From: Pseudomonas poae
Lineage (GTDB): Bacteria; Pseudomonadota; Gammaproteobacteria; Pseudomonadales; Pseudomonadaceae
Length of the DNA: 64,000 nucleotides
Reading direction: 5' to 3'
NCBI RefSeq assembly: GCF_001439785.1
Contig: NZ_JYLI01000009.1
Location: forward strand, 62,001-126,000
Part shown: piece by piece, positions 49,109 to 57,598 of the stretch
Position numbering within the stretch: the stretch's first letter is position 1
Layout: every line of letters starts with the position of its first letter
Made by a program: the position numbers and the translations under genes
The notes under the pieces: model-generated
What the model was told of the DNA's origin: nothing
Databases searched by the model: none
What the model saw: the letters and a program-made list of their open reading frames with translations, nothing else

Positions 49109-50992
49109 CTAAAGTTCAGCGTCAGCTGTTGCATGGATGTAATAGGTTTGAGCAGGAACTCCAACATCGCTGTTATCGACAGATACGGTCCGTGTTCCAA
49201 TGATCAGTGCCCTTGCATTAGCGCTTGAAATTGCATTGCTGCCTGATCGCCATTGACCGTTAGTGCCATCCCCCATCGGCCGATAGAGGCGCACGCTTGG
49301 AACAGCGCGCTTTTCAACCTTGAATTGCCACGCAGCCACCGGCTGACTAGACGAGTTCGTCTGTCCTTGATAAACAACGCTGATTAATGCCCCTGATACA
49401 TCAACCCCATCGATAGGGGTAATGTTTTGTGAAAACGTTTTTTCAAAGTATCGCTGACACATTGCCAGCTCTTGCTGGAGGGGACGCTTTTCAAATTCGG
49501 TAGCAACTGAGCCTGCTTCTAACTGCGCAGAGGCCAGCACAATGGTGTGTGCAGCAGATACCTTAGAAACAATAATTAGCTCGATGTAATCATTGTTATT
49601 GTAACCCTTGGTCTTTCCAAGTATGGAGCTAACATTGAAAGTTACTGTATGTTTTTTGTAGTCCCGAGTTACTTCTATATCTTGGAAGTGATCAACATCG
49701 AGCGATACGTTACCACCTGTACCAAATGTTTGACGCAGAATAATTGTGCACGTTTGTTCGACTGTGGAGTTCAGATAGAAAGACGCCGTCAATGTCTGAC
49801 CGGCGCCGGTCTCAACACCTTCAATTCGTTGTCGAATATTTGAGCCGGCCGACCCGGCTGTAAAGCTGGCACTCAGCGCCCATTTCGCGCCATTAAAGCC
49901 CTTACCTAATGTGAACGGTGTCTTATCCCATTGCGCGGTAACGCCCGCAGGTACGAAAACCATCCAACGATCAGCCGTATAAAGGGCGTTAGCGACAGTA
50001 ACCGCACCGCTACTACCACGCTGCCAAATATCCAGATTGCCATTGATCAGCAGATTCTTGCGATATACCTGGCTTGGGAATTGTTGATTCTGACTTTCGA
50101 TTTGCGCCCTGACTGATTCAGTGTTGGTAACCTTCTTAGAGCGGTCATCAACTGCGGGCGTAGGCACATTCTGCCCACCTGCCCACTGAAAGGTTAGTGT
50201 CGTGGTGCCCAGGATGATTGGCCCGTCAGTGGTTAGGTGCCAGAGCGTGTCGCCATTGGTAACACCACGTTCTACGTGGACCAGCAGACCTGGTGTCACC
50301 TCGCTACCGATATCAGCATCCGCAGTACGGGTCCAGATTTCGGCGGTGGTGAGGTAAAAGCCATTGTCTTTACCCTGGACCTGATCTTTCACCAACACCC
50401 GCGAGCCCACCGGCACTGCTACGCCGTCGATTGTTTGCGCACCCGCCAGCACGATAGGACCGGTAGTCGCGACCAGTACCGACTGTTTCACGTCCTGCTG
50501 ATTGATCGCATCAGTGATGGAGTCCGTAACGAACTTACGGGTGGCGAGCACCACCGCTGGATCGATCATCAGCACCACGTTTGCCGCGCTGGAGACGATG
50601 AAGTTCATGCGCACCACTTGCGTCCGGCCGGAGCCCTGAGACATCAGCGGCTTGTAGCTGGGCGCGCAGTTCGCCACCGCGACCAGGTCGCCGTCACCGT
50701 CGTACAACCCAATCTCACGAATCCACCATCCGCCTTCGTCGGCCGGAATGATCTGCTCGGCGATAAGGATGTTGGAATTGGCGGGGTCAATCGAGAGCTT
50801 ATTCAACGGGCGGCGGCGGCGCTCATTGATCAGCTTCTTCTGGCTGCGATCAGGAATTGGATCGGTACCGTTCGCATCACCCACGCCCATTTCGGTGAGT
50901 TTCCAGGGAATGCCCAGCGCGTCCGCGTTGGCCTGTTTAGCTTCACCGACAGCGGTGAGAATCGCAAAGAACTGTGAGTTGGGATCAATCAT
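49109..50992 (-). CDS. H: Tail fibre protein (gpH-like)
   Basis: A 627-aa fibre. The N-terminal 150 residues are the conserved baseplate-attachment domain (MIDPNSQFFAILTAVGEAKQ, then GIPWKLTEMGVGDANG). A repeat-like shaft segment follows (DVKQSVLVATTGPIVLAGAQ), then a jelly-roll type C-terminal half with VATEFEKRPLQQELAMCQRY. The DNA for the C-terminal half is visibly lower in G+C than the rest, so the receptor-binding part looks acquired. A longer frame upstream lies within gene I and is not used; the ATG overlaps the I stop. Confidence 0.9.
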   Translation of the reverse strand: MIDPNSQFFAILTAVGEAKQANADALGIPWKLTEMGVGDANGTDPIPDRSQKKLINERRRRPLNKLSIDPANSNILIAEQIIPADEGGWWIREIGLYDGDGDLVAVANCAPSYKPLMSQGSGRTQVVRMNFIVSSAANVVLMIDPAVVLATRKFVTDSITDAINQQDVKQSVLVATTGPIVLAGAQTIDGVAVPVGSRVLVKDQVQGKDNGFYLTTAEIWTRTADADIGSEVTPGLLVHVERGVTNGDTLWHLTTDGPIILGTTTLTFQWAGGQNVPTPAVDDRSKKVTNTESVRAQIESQNQQFPSQVYRKNLLINGNLDIWQRGSSGAVTVANALYTADRWMVFVPAGVTAQWDKTPFTLGKGFNGAKWALSASFTAGSAGSNIRQRIEGVETGAGQTLTASFYLNSTVEQTCTIILRQTFGTGGNVSLDVDHFQDIEVTRDYKKHTVTFNVSSILGKTKGYNNNDYIELIIVSKVSAAHTIVLASAQLEAGSVATEFEKRPLQQELAMCQRYFEKTFSQNITPIDGVDVSGALISVVYQGQTNSSSQPVAAWQFKVEKRAVPSVRLYRPMGDGTNGQWRSGSNAISSANARALIIGTRTVSVDNSDVGVPAQTYYIHATADAEL

Positions 50993-51690
50993 GGGTAGAT
51001 GTCCAGTGTGTCGATGGAATGTTCCCGGCCAGCGGCGCCGATGTAGCACGTGAGGTTGATAACCCCTGGTACTGGCGGATAGATATCGAGGGTGTCGATG
51101 GTGTGTTCGCGCCCAGGTGCGCCGATTACGCCCGTGGTAACGATGTCGCGGAGGACCGGCGGATATACGTCGATTTCATCGCCGTCATATGTGCTGGCGA
51201 AAATGTTTATGCCGCCGGTGGTTTCGAGGCTAATGGCCAGGCCGGTCAGGTGGCGCGTGACGGGCCTGGCGTCGTCAATGAGCCAGGTCAGCTCCTCGTA
51301 CATTTCCTCAGTGATGCCGGTTTCCAGTACGCCCACCTTGATGGCAAACGTACCCGGTACGCCGTTCGGTGTGGTTTGCCACCACTCCAGCACCTCGATC
51401 AAGTAACCGAGCGGCTCCACGACGCGGCGTAGCGCACCGATGGTGCCTTTGCGCGAGTGGATGTAGTGGGATGACCGGATGGCAGCGCGTTTCGCGGCCT
51501 CCGTCCACCTACTGTCCCAGCGATCAACCGAGAAAGCCCAAGCCAGATAGGGCAGCAGGTCGACGGGACAGGTGTCCGGGTTGCAGAGCTGTCGCAAAGG
51601 AATGGGGACGCGTTGGATCTGCGCGAGCGCCTGTGCCGCCTGGCGCTCAATCGGCGTAGCGTTTCCCGGTAACAGCTGCTGCGCACTCAT
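50989..51690 (-). CDS. I: Baseplate protein gpI with C-terminal repeats
   Basis: A 233-aa protein of the P2 gpI family. The N-terminal 190 residues are standard: LLPGNATPIERQAAQALAQI, LPYLAWAFSVDRWDSRWTE and LEWWQTTPNGVPGTFAIKVG. The last 60 residues are a tandem repeat, with GREHTIDTLDIYPP and GREHSIDTLDIYP, plus a preceding DEIDVYPPV. The P2 protein ends without them. TGATG couples it to gpJ upstream, and its stop overlaps the fibre start. Confidence 0.93.
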   Translation of the reverse strand: MSAQQLLPGNATPIERQAAQALAQIQRVPIPLRQLCNPDTCPVDLLPYLAWAFSVDRWDSRWTEAAKRAAIRSSHYIHSRKGTIGALRRVVEPLGYLIEVLEWWQTTPNGVPGTFAIKVGVLETGITEEMYEELTWLIDDARPVTRHLTGLAISLETTGGINIFASTYDGDEIDVYPPVLRDIVTTGVIGAPGREHTIDTLDIYPPVPGVINLTCYIGAAGREHSIDTLDIYP

Positions 51691-52601
51691 CACTCAACGC
51701 CTCGGCTCAATGTGATACCGGTGCAATACGGCGCCTGAGCCTTGGTTGCAACGATGTCCGCCCAGCCCTCAAGCTCGACCTTGCGCACGCCTTCGACGTG
51801 GAGCGCGGCATGTAGGGCCGATTCCGAGACCTCCATGCCCAAGCGGCGCCGTTGATGTACGTAGGCCAGCAAACGTTGCTCAGCAGCAGCCAGGATAGGT
51901 TCCGATTCCGGGCCGCTTGACAGCAAATAGAGCTTGGCCTTGACCTGGTAATTCAGAATTTGCGCGCCTTGAACGGTGAGACGGTCGGCCACCGGCCGGC
52001 GGTCATCGTCGCTCAGGTAAGCGTTGACGACGGCAAGCAGCTCGGGGGGCGCCGTGCCATCGCCCAACAATGATTGAACCGTGACCACGGCGACGGCAGG
52101 CGAGGGGCTTTCGGCGGTGGCGTCGGCCACGCGACCATCCGCGGCCCGGGCGTGGAAGATGTAGCTGTTGCGCGGGCCGGCAGTGCTCAATCCTTCCCAG
52201 GCCATTTGCGCACGCTCGCGCAGGCTGTCGTCGCTTTCCATCAAAGTAGGGATCGGCGGCACGGCATTGGCCTTGCCTTGCTGAATCACCAGCCGCTTGA
52301 CGTTGAAGTTGCCGGCCAGCTGTTCCAGGTCAGTGCCACGCGCGGTGGCGAGCAGGTTGGCAAGCGATGCTTCGTTGACTCGCTGACGCCATACGGTCTC
52401 GCGGTAGGTGTTTTCCTGCAGCAGCTTGGTGAGCGGCTCCGACTCTATCTCCAGGCGTGCCGCGATCTGGGCCTGCTCTTCGGCCGGCCAGAGGCTGATC
52501 ATGTACGCCTTTCGCTCGGCCAGGATCTGTTCGAAGTCGATCTGCTCGACGATCTGAGGCGGCGGCAGCTGGCTGAGGTCGATGGCGGCGAAACTGTTCA
52601 T
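51690..52601 (-). CDS. J: Baseplate wedge protein gpJ
   Basis: A 303-aa protein of the gpJ / T4 gp6 baseplate family: SFAAIDLSQLPPPQIVEQID at the start, YRETVWRQRVNEASLANLLA, then DLEQLAGNFNVKRLVI and the IPTLMESDDSLRERAQMAWE block. It overlaps gpW by four bases and gpI by one, so the V-W-J-I block is one coupled unit. Confidence 0.95.
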   Translation of the reverse strand: MNSFAAIDLSQLPPPQIVEQIDFEQILAERKAYMISLWPAEEQAQIAARLEIESEPLTKLLQENTYRETVWRQRVNEASLANLLATARGTDLEQLAGNFNVKRLVIQQGKANAVPPIPTLMESDDSLRERAQMAWEGLSTAGPRNSYIFHARAADGRVADATAESPSPAVAVVTVQSLLGDGTAPPELLAVVNAYLSDDDRRPVADRLTVQGAQILNYQVKAKLYLLSSGPESEPILAAAEQRLLAYVHQRRRLGMEVSESALHAALHVEGVRKVELEGWADIVATKAQAPYCTGITLSRGVE

Positions 52602-52942
52602 ACACTGCCTCCCAGCTGCAGCGGCACGCTGAGGCTCAGCGGCTCATTGGTATCCACCACAGTGCCCTCTAGAGCGATCGAGGCCTGGCCCTGCATGTTC
52701 GCTCCCGCGAACTGCATACGGCTCAGGCTGATGCGGGTTTCCCAGCGCATAAGGGCCATGACGGTGGCCGCGTAAACGCGCAGACGGTTGACGTCGTTGA
52801 AGGGGTGATCCACCAGCTCTGGCACCAGGCTGCCGTATTCGCGGCGCATTACACGCGTGCCAATGCGCGTGGTGAGAATGTCGGTGATCGCCTGACTGAT
52901 GTGCTCGCGCTCGCTGATGGCGCCGCCGGTATGTCGATTCAT
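52598..52942 (-). CDS. W: Baseplate protein gpW
   Basis: A 114-aa protein of the gpW / T4 gp25 lysozyme-like baseplate family: GGAISEREHISQAITDILTT, RIGTRVMRREYGSLVPELVD and VYAATVMALMRWETRISLSR. Its ends overlap gpV and gpJ by four bases each. Confidence 0.95.
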   Translation of the reverse strand: MNRHTGGAISEREHISQAITDILTTRIGTRVMRREYGSLVPELVDHPFNDVNRLRVYAATVMALMRWETRISLSRMQFAGANMQGQASIALEGTVVDTNEPLSLSVPLQLGGSV

Positions 52943-53517
52943 GATGGGATGGGCGCCCCGGATTGATCGCCGCCAGCCCTGACGCCGGTGTGCGGGTGTT
53001 TGACCAAGCTGACGCCGGCTGCAACCACGTCAATCGACACGTCAACCCGACCGGTGACGGTCTGATTGCCGGTTTGGTTGTAGTCGCCTTTGTGCGTGAT
53101 GTCGCCGACCAGGTTGATGCCGCCAGTGCTGATCAGGTTGGTGGTGCCGCCGTCGACCAGCGTGGCGTTGAGGTGGTGGGCAACGCTGTCGTATTCGATC
53201 ACCGTGCCGTCCGAGTAGGTGCGACGGTGCAGGCCGGCGCGGTTACCGTTGGCCGGGATGTGGTCGCTGAACACGCCTGTCACGACGATGCCGTTGGCGA
53301 GCTGGCCCGATGGGCTGAGCAGGATCACTTGTTCGCCGACAGTGGGCGGGTCCCAGTCGCGGTCGGCTCCGGCGCGCAATGCGAGCCAGGGAAGCCAGGC
53401 CGTGGTCAGTTTTCCGGTTGTCACCTGCACGCGCGGGGGCACCATCTGCACGGCGGCGATGACGCCGAAGCGAATGAGGTTTTCGAGCAGGCGGGCGAGG
53501 GCGGCTAAGTCGTTCAT
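52939..53517 (-). CDS. V: Baseplate spike protein gpV
   Basis: A 192-aa spike that tips the tail and punctures the outer membrane. An OB-fold N-terminal half (VQMVPPRVQVTTGKLTTAWL, then GEQVILLSPSGQLANGIVVT) is followed by a beta-helix. Histidines in VSLVKHPHTGVRAGG match the HxH motif that holds iron at the spike apex. It heads the tail-baseplate operon. I see no good ribosome site before the ATG, even though the family N-terminus fits it. Confidence 0.94.
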   Translation of the reverse strand: MNDLAALARLLENLIRFGVIAAVQMVPPRVQVTTGKLTTAWLPWLALRAGADRDWDPPTVGEQVILLSPSGQLANGIVVTGVFSDHIPANGNRAGLHRRTYSDGTVIEYDSVAHHLNATLVDGGTTNLISTGGINLVGDITHKGDYNQTGNQTVTGRVDVSIDVVAAGVSLVKHPHTGVRAGGDQSGAPIPS

Positions 53518-53564
53518 GGCGCCGATGGTGGCGCCACGCGTGCACGACTGCAGCTCTGGAGAGT

Positions 53565-53583
53565 TGTATCGGAGGGAGTTACA
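53565..53583 (-). promoter_or_regulatory. TGTA-N11-TACA dyad ahead of V (likely late-activator site)
   Basis: The 19-base dyad, extended to TTGTA...TTACAA, is centred 57 bases before the V start codon. It also overlaps the last bases before the DUF4145 gene's stop. Same spacing and outer bases as the FI and O/P sites. Confidence 0.75.
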
Positions 53584-53591
53584 AGCTCAAA

Positions 53592-54317
53592 TCAGGTGTT
53601 CTGAGTCGGTGGTTTTATTTTCGGTGATCGAGCCGGCCGCGGAGGAATTTTGTCCGCTATAGATTGTGTAGCCTTACCACTGATCACTGTTCGGTGAATG
53701 AACTGTTCCAGAGTTGTCAGTAATGTCTTGAACTCATCTCGGTTTGGAGACCAAGCGCGATGAGCTGCTGCACTTCCTGCATCAGTAACTACCTCCAAAT
53801 TTTTGGACTCTGTTTCACCGATAAAACCTTCATTGAAAAGATGTTTGACCTTTGCCTCCAAAGAAAGTGAGGGGTCAATTTTTAGGATTTCTGTACTGCG
53901 ATCAAATGCTGTTCTTAGACCAACTGAAGCGAGGATAAATGAAGAATGTTCATACGCCTGATACATTTCATTAAGAATAGAAAATAGCTGAGGGTCGATT
54001 GTTGCGATGTTCCAAACCCAGTCGGGCTTCTCAGTTTCTTTTTCTGGTGCAGGGAAGGTTATGTTTGTAGTCGGGTAGCACATAACGTCTTGCTTTGATT
54101 CTTTGTCATAGACATAGTCAAAATCCTCAGAGTGCCAGCTTGACTGGTGGAAGAAGACTTCTTCGCAACCGCGGCACTCAGCCAACCGGTAAACAGTATG
54201 TCCCCATTGCTCATGCATTCCGTCTGACCAGTCCCAAGGTCGATCCAGTTGGCCGTGAACGACACAGACCCTATCTCCCTTACACCGCGGGCAGTGAGCT
54301 TTGAACGTTTTATCCAT
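53592..54317 (-). CDS. DUF4145 zinc-ribbon protein, phage cargo gene
   Basis: A 241-aa protein that has no counterpart in P2. The N-terminus holds a zinc ribbon with C9-x2-C12 and C48-x2-C51 (CPRCKG, ECRGCEEVF). The DUF4145 domain follows: SSFILASVGLRTAFDRSTEI and LSLEAKVKHLFNEGFIGETE, then DAGSAAAHRAWSP. A Pro/Lys-rich tail ends the chain. DUF4145 often occurs beside restriction and other defence genes, so an exclusion role is conceivable but unproven. AT-rich DNA and an own leader of about 100 bases with AGGAG suggest an independently expressed insertion between V and S. Confidence 0.8.
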   Translation of the reverse strand: MDKTFKAHCPRCKGDRVCVVHGQLDRPWDWSDGMHEQWGHTVYRLAECRGCEEVFFHQSSWHSEDFDYVYDKESKQDVMCYPTTNITFPAPEKETEKPDWVWNIATIDPQLFSILNEMYQAYEHSSFILASVGLRTAFDRSTEILKIDPSLSLEAKVKHLFNEGFIGETESKNLEVVTDAGSAAAHRAWSPNRDEFKTLLTTLEQFIHRTVISGKATQSIADKIPPRPARSPKIKPPTQNT

Positions 54318-54422
54318 GCCCGTTATTTCTCCTAGTAGAAGGCTAGCTTTTAATCAGCAAAATTTTGCCTAACCTTTTACTCGCTCCTCAACCTCAATGT
54401 AAATGGTACCGAGCTATACCAG

Positions 54423-54887
54423 CTACGTTGAATGGATGAAGTGCTCAAGCACAGCGTCTCGAATTTGATCCAAGTCCGTGGCTGTAAAACCCAATAATTC
54501 ACGTTGTTCGTAGCGAACTTCGGGCGCGCCACGCTCCGCGCGGTCTTTCAATCCGAACTGGTGAACCCTGGCGATGTGGGAGATCCGCCCAGTGAAACCA
54601 ACTGTCACGGCATTGCTATCGCCTCGGGCTTTCATGTACGTCGCGGTACGCAGCTTTTTGAACATCTCAACCTTGCGCCGGATGCGGCCTTGCTTGCCGC
54701 GCAAGTCCCGCTTTTTCCGTGGTGCGAACTTGCTGCCATCCGGGTTGTGCTGTGTCAGTACCCGCTTTTGCTGGCTGCGCCGCAGTTCCTGGCCGATGGA
54801 GCGGGCAAGTTGATTGCGGGCTGCTGGCTGCAGTTGGTCCAGCAGCCCAGACGCCCAGGTCTCCAGCGCTTCAAGCTTATTTGTCAT
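54423..54887 (-). CDS. S: Tail completion protein gpS
   Basis: A 154-aa protein of the P2 gpS / virion morphogenesis family: LEALETWASGLLDQLQPAAR, LARSIGQELRRSQQKRVLTQ and the RISHIARVHQFGLKDR motif. It overlaps gpR by 11 bases. Confidence 0.93.
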   Translation of the reverse strand: MTNKLEALETWASGLLDQLQPAARNQLARSIGQELRRSQQKRVLTQHNPDGSKFAPRKKRDLRGKQGRIRRKVEMFKKLRTATYMKARGDSNAVTVGFTGRISHIARVHQFGLKDRAERGAPEVRYEQRELLGFTATDLDQIRDAVLEHFIHST

Positions 54888-55359
54888 CTGGAACTATCCA
54901 TTCGCTGGCGTTGCCTTGGGAACCTGGCACCCAATTCGGATCGAGGTAACCCGCCACTCGCTGCGGCTCGCCGGCATGCTTCACGGTCGTGTTGCCTTGA
55001 GCATCGGTGCCTACCACCACCCGCTCTGTCAGGCGCAATGTGAGGCCGAGATCTACCTTGTCTTTATCAAGAATGTCGGCTTCGAACTGAATACCGGTTT
55101 GCATTTTTTCGTAGTTTTCGAGCAGCTCCGGTTGGTTGATGCTGATCCACCCCAGCACGGGCAGCATCACGCTGTCAGGGTGCCCCGCGAAGGCGGTAAA
55201 GATGATCTGCAGATCGTAGCTGTACTCAAAAGAAAGGGTTGCCGCAGCGGTGCAGCGGACCTTGCCGTTGTCGATGAAGATCAGCAACAGGTCGGGGTTG
55301 TGCTGCAGCTCGGCAACGGTGGCCAGCAGGTGAGCGCGGAGGCTCTCAGGTTTGTTCAT
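54877..55359 (-). CDS. R: Tail completion protein gpR
   Basis: A 160-aa protein of the P2 gpR family: MNKPESLRAHLLATVAELQH, NPDLLLIFIDNGKVRCTAAA and FEYSYDLQIIFTAFAGHPDS. The start is fixed by the family N-terminus and by an ATGA overlap with the Rz1-like gene; a longer frame upstream is not used. Confidence 0.93.
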   Translation of the reverse strand: MNKPESLRAHLLATVAELQHNPDLLLIFIDNGKVRCTAAATLSFEYSYDLQIIFTAFAGHPDSVMLPVLGWISINQPELLENYEKMQTGIQFEADILDKDKVDLGLTLRLTERVVVGTDAQGNTTVKHAGEPQRVAGYLDPNWVPGSQGNASEWIVPDDK

Positions 55360-55613
55360 GGGTTGGCCCGCTGGTGTTTGTAAACCATGTCGACCTGGGC
55401 GGCGCAAGCGGCCCAGGCGGCTTCGGCGCGGTCTTCGTCGGTGAGTAGGTCGCCGTTATTGGCTGGGCTTGTCGCCGGCAGCTGGCACGGCACCACGGCC
55501 GGACAGCCAGTCACGGTAAGCTGCGGCGCCGGTGAGGGCGGGGCGCTCGCGCAGCCGGCGAGCAGCGTCAGGCAGAGGCTGAATAGCCCAGTTGCGTAGT
55601 TCGGCGTTTTCAA
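55356..55613 (-). CDS. lysC: Outer-membrane spanin Rz1-like lipoprotein (LysC type)
   Basis: An 85-aa lipoprotein with lipobox LLAGC after a signal MKTPNYATGLFSLCLTLLAG and a Pro-rich start of the mature chain (ASAPPSPAPQ). It overlaps the 3' part of the Rz-like gene in another frame, the classic nested spanin arrangement. Together they fuse inner and outer membrane at the last step of lysis. Confidence 0.88.
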   Translation of the reverse strand: MKTPNYATGLFSLCLTLLAGCASAPPSPAPQLTVTGCPAVVPCQLPATSPANNGDLLTDEDRAEAAWAACAAQVDMVYKHQRANP

Positions 55614-55899
55614 GTTTCAGTTCCTCTATGGTTCGTGCGCGCTTTGCCAGGGCCTGGCGCAGTTGGTCCTGCTGGGCGCGCAGAGCGGACTGGCTTTCGC
55701 GCTCTTGCTTCAGGGTGGCGGTTAGCGTGGTGGCGGTCGCCAGATTGCGGTCGGCGTCGTCGCGGGCCGTCTTGGCTGCACTCTTTGCCAGGTCTGCTTG
55801 GCTTTGGGCGGTGTTAATGCGCTGTTGCTGGCCCCAGATCAGCAGCGCCAGGGCACCGAGCAGGGCAATGCCGTACAGGGCCTGGCGCAGGGTGCTCAC
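55456..55899 (-). CDS. lysB: Inner-membrane spanin Rz-like protein (LysB type)
   Basis: A 147-aa protein with an N-terminal membrane anchor (ALYGIALLGALALLIW) and a long periplasmic coiled coil (QAKLAKSAAKTARDD-like Ala/Gln/Lys-rich stretch). The start is GTG (VSTLRQ), overlapping the stop of the preceding gene (GTGA); upstream in-frame codons lie within that gene. Partner of the nested Rz1-like lipoprotein. Confidence 0.88.
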   Translation of the reverse strand: MSTLRQALYGIALLGALALLIWGQQQRINTAQSQADLAKSAAKTARDDADRNLATATTLTATLKQERESQSALRAQQDQLRQALAKRARTIEELKLENAELRNWAIQPLPDAARRLRERPALTGAAAYRDWLSGRGAVPAAGDKPSQ

Positions 55900-56099
55900 G
55901 CGCGGTACCAGCCGAGTTTGTTCATAGCTGCGGCATCGAGCTGCTTGATCGGGCCGCGTACGATCACGGCCCTGGCGTTGTTCATCAGCTGGATGCATTC
56001 GGCCAGCCGAAGCATGTCGTCTTGTTCGGTCGATTCCGGGACCACCAGCAGATCCCCGTCCCGCACGCGGAGTTTCTTCACTGCTTCGAAGTCAATCAT
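55896..56099 (-). CDS. Small conserved phage protein of unknown function
   Basis: A 67-aa protein, MIDFEAVKKLRVRDGDLLVV onward, with PESTEQDDMLRLAECIQLMN and a C-terminal LDAAAMNKLGWYRA. It overlaps the endolysin by four bases upstream and the Rz-like gene by four bases downstream, so it belongs to the lysis cassette. It has no membrane segment. Similar small genes occur at this place in Pseudomonas P2-like phages; function unknown. Confidence 0.75.
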   Translation of the reverse strand: MIDFEAVKKLRVRDGDLLVVPESTEQDDMLRLAECIQLMNNARAVIVRGPIKQLDAAAMNKLGWYRA

Positions 56100-56941
56100 G
56101 CCGCCACCCCTTGTCCGCACTCACAGCCAGCGTGCCGTTCATAGGCGCGCTGCAGCTTGGTGTCGTAAAGATTCCGCAGGTAATCCGGCCCGTTGTAGAT
56201 CCGGGCAAACTCGGCCCATTTGCGGGCTTTCAGCGCCTTGTGCAGCACCGGGTCGGTTTCAATGAAGCGCGTGAAAGCGTCGAACTGCTGCGATTCGCCG
56301 GCACTCATTGCTGCCACGAAGTCGTGCACGCTCGCGTAGCCAAGGCGCTCCCAGTGACATCCCATGATCTGGAAAGCGCCCCAGGATGCGGATTCAAGTG
56401 CGGCTGTGTCGTCGATCAGGCGGGCCATGGCCAGGCGTTGGTGCTCGGCGGTACCGCCGATATAACCACCGGCCTTCGGGTTGACCAGGGCGGGGTTGGT
56501 CGCGGCGAGTTCGTCGGCATGGCGCTTGATCTCTGCGGGGTCATCGCCCGTGTGTCGAACCTTGGCAAGCTGGCGGTACATAACGTGCCGTTCGAACAGG
56601 ATGACCGGCTTGCCATTGTCGAGGAAGCCTTTGCCCTTGGACTCGACCTCGTTGACCGCGTAGATGCTTGCCAGCGGCACGTCCAGGCGTTCGGCTGCGA
56701 CGACGAGGTCGCTGTTGCGAAGCAACTGGGCGCAGTCACCGCCGGCCAGGCTGGCCTGGGTCTTGGTGCCGGCGACGCCATCGGCTACCAGACCAACTTT
56801 CACCTGGTACGCACGGACGGCCGTCTCTGTAGCGTCACCATAGTGGCCGTCGGGCACCAGTTTGGCGCCGTTTCTGTTGAGGTTCTTTTGCAGGATAAGC
56901 ACCGCCTGCGAGCGGTCGCCATGGCGAAGGGTGGTGGTCAT
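56096..56941 (-). CDS. Endolysin: peptidoglycan-binding plus N-acetylmuramidase
   Basis: A 281-aa lysin. The N-terminal domain is peptidoglycan-binding type 1 (RHGDRSQAVLILQKNLNRNG, then LVPDGHYGDATETAVRAYQ). The C-terminal domain matches the N-acetylmuramidase family (DUF3380): VNEVESKGKGFLDNGKPVIL, FERHVMYRQL, SWGAFQIMGCHWERLGY and IYNGPDY. The conserved glutamate after VNE is the likely catalytic acid. There is no signal peptide, so it needs the holin. The start is fixed by an ATGA overlap with the holin gene. Confidence 0.93.
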   Translation of the reverse strand: MTTTLRHGDRSQAVLILQKNLNRNGAKLVPDGHYGDATETAVRAYQVKVGLVADGVAGTKTQASLAGGDCAQLLRNSDLVVAAERLDVPLASIYAVNEVESKGKGFLDNGKPVILFERHVMYRQLAKVRHTGDDPAEIKRHADELAATNPALVNPKAGGYIGGTAEHQRLAMARLIDDTAALESASWGAFQIMGCHWERLGYASVHDFVAAMSAGESQQFDAFTRFIETDPVLHKALKARKWAEFARIYNGPDYLRNLYDTKLQRAYERHAGCECGQGVAA

Positions 56942-57216
56942 GCGCTGGGCCTCAGCAGGGCGGCGACGTTGCCGCGTGAACGGAAAATCAGGGTGCAGAG
57001 CAATACGATGGAGACGGCTTGCCAGAGGCTGGTGGGCTGGCGGTACAGCAGAATTTCCAGACCGCAGATGCACAGCGCGGAGCCGAACAGGCTGGCGAGT
57101 AGTGAGATGCTGCGCCGGTACCGGGATGCGCCTCGGGTGTAGCAGGCCAACCGGAAGGCGCTCAGCAAGTAGGCGATTGCCGTGATCAGTTGCACGGCCA
57201 GTTCGATGTTTGGCAT
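56938..57216 (-). CDS. Holin-like membrane protein (three helices)
   Basis: A 92-aa protein with three hydrophobic stretches: IELAVQLITAIAYLLSAFRL, SISLLASLFGSALCICGLEI and SLWQAVSIVLLCTLIFR. It resembles the phage holin family and sits directly before the endolysin. With the next gene it forms a pair of small membrane proteins, one probably the holin and the other an antiholin or second pore protein. Confidence 0.8.
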   Translation of the reverse strand: MPNIELAVQLITAIAYLLSAFRLACYTRGASRYRRSISLLASLFGSALCICGLEILLYRQPTSLWQAVSIVLLCTLIFRSRGNVAALLRPSA

Positions 57217-57217
57217 G

Positions 57218-57571
57218 TCAGCTGCCCCCTCGGATACGACGCCAGATGTCCCAGATGTCCGCTTTTTCCACCCACACCATCAGCTTGATGCTGATCGGGA
57301 TGACCACCAAGGCGCAGACAAATGCACCGCCGCCGCTGGTGATGAACGGGAGGGCTTGCAGGGCCATCGGCGCGAACAGATAGCCCACGCCGGCCGACAG
57401 AAACAGCGAGCCCAGCCGCTGCCAGACCTTGAGGTCATGCTTGGTGCTGGTCACCAGCCATGCGCCGAGGATTGCGCCAAACAGCGCCTCGCCGTCGATA
57501 ATCGGCGTCACGGTTGCCAGGCCCAGGCCCATAAGCAGGCCGGTCACGGCGCTGGAAGTCGGATCAGCCAT
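57218..57571 (-). CDS. Holin-like membrane protein (putative class II/III)
   Basis: A 117-aa membrane protein with at least three hydrophobic segments (SAVTGLLMGLGLATVTPIID, FGAILGAWLVTSTKHD, FVCALVVIPISIKLMVWV) and a charged C-terminus. One base separates it from the other holin-like gene. Which of the two sets lysis timing cannot be told from sequence. Confidence 0.8.
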   Translation of the reverse strand: MADPTSSAVTGLLMGLGLATVTPIIDGEALFGAILGAWLVTSTKHDLKVWQRLGSLFLSAGVGYLFAPMALQALPFITSGGGAFVCALVVIPISIKLMVWVEKADIWDIWRRIRGGS

Positions 57572-57598
57572 GGTGTGGGTTTCCTTGGTTGCAGGGAG

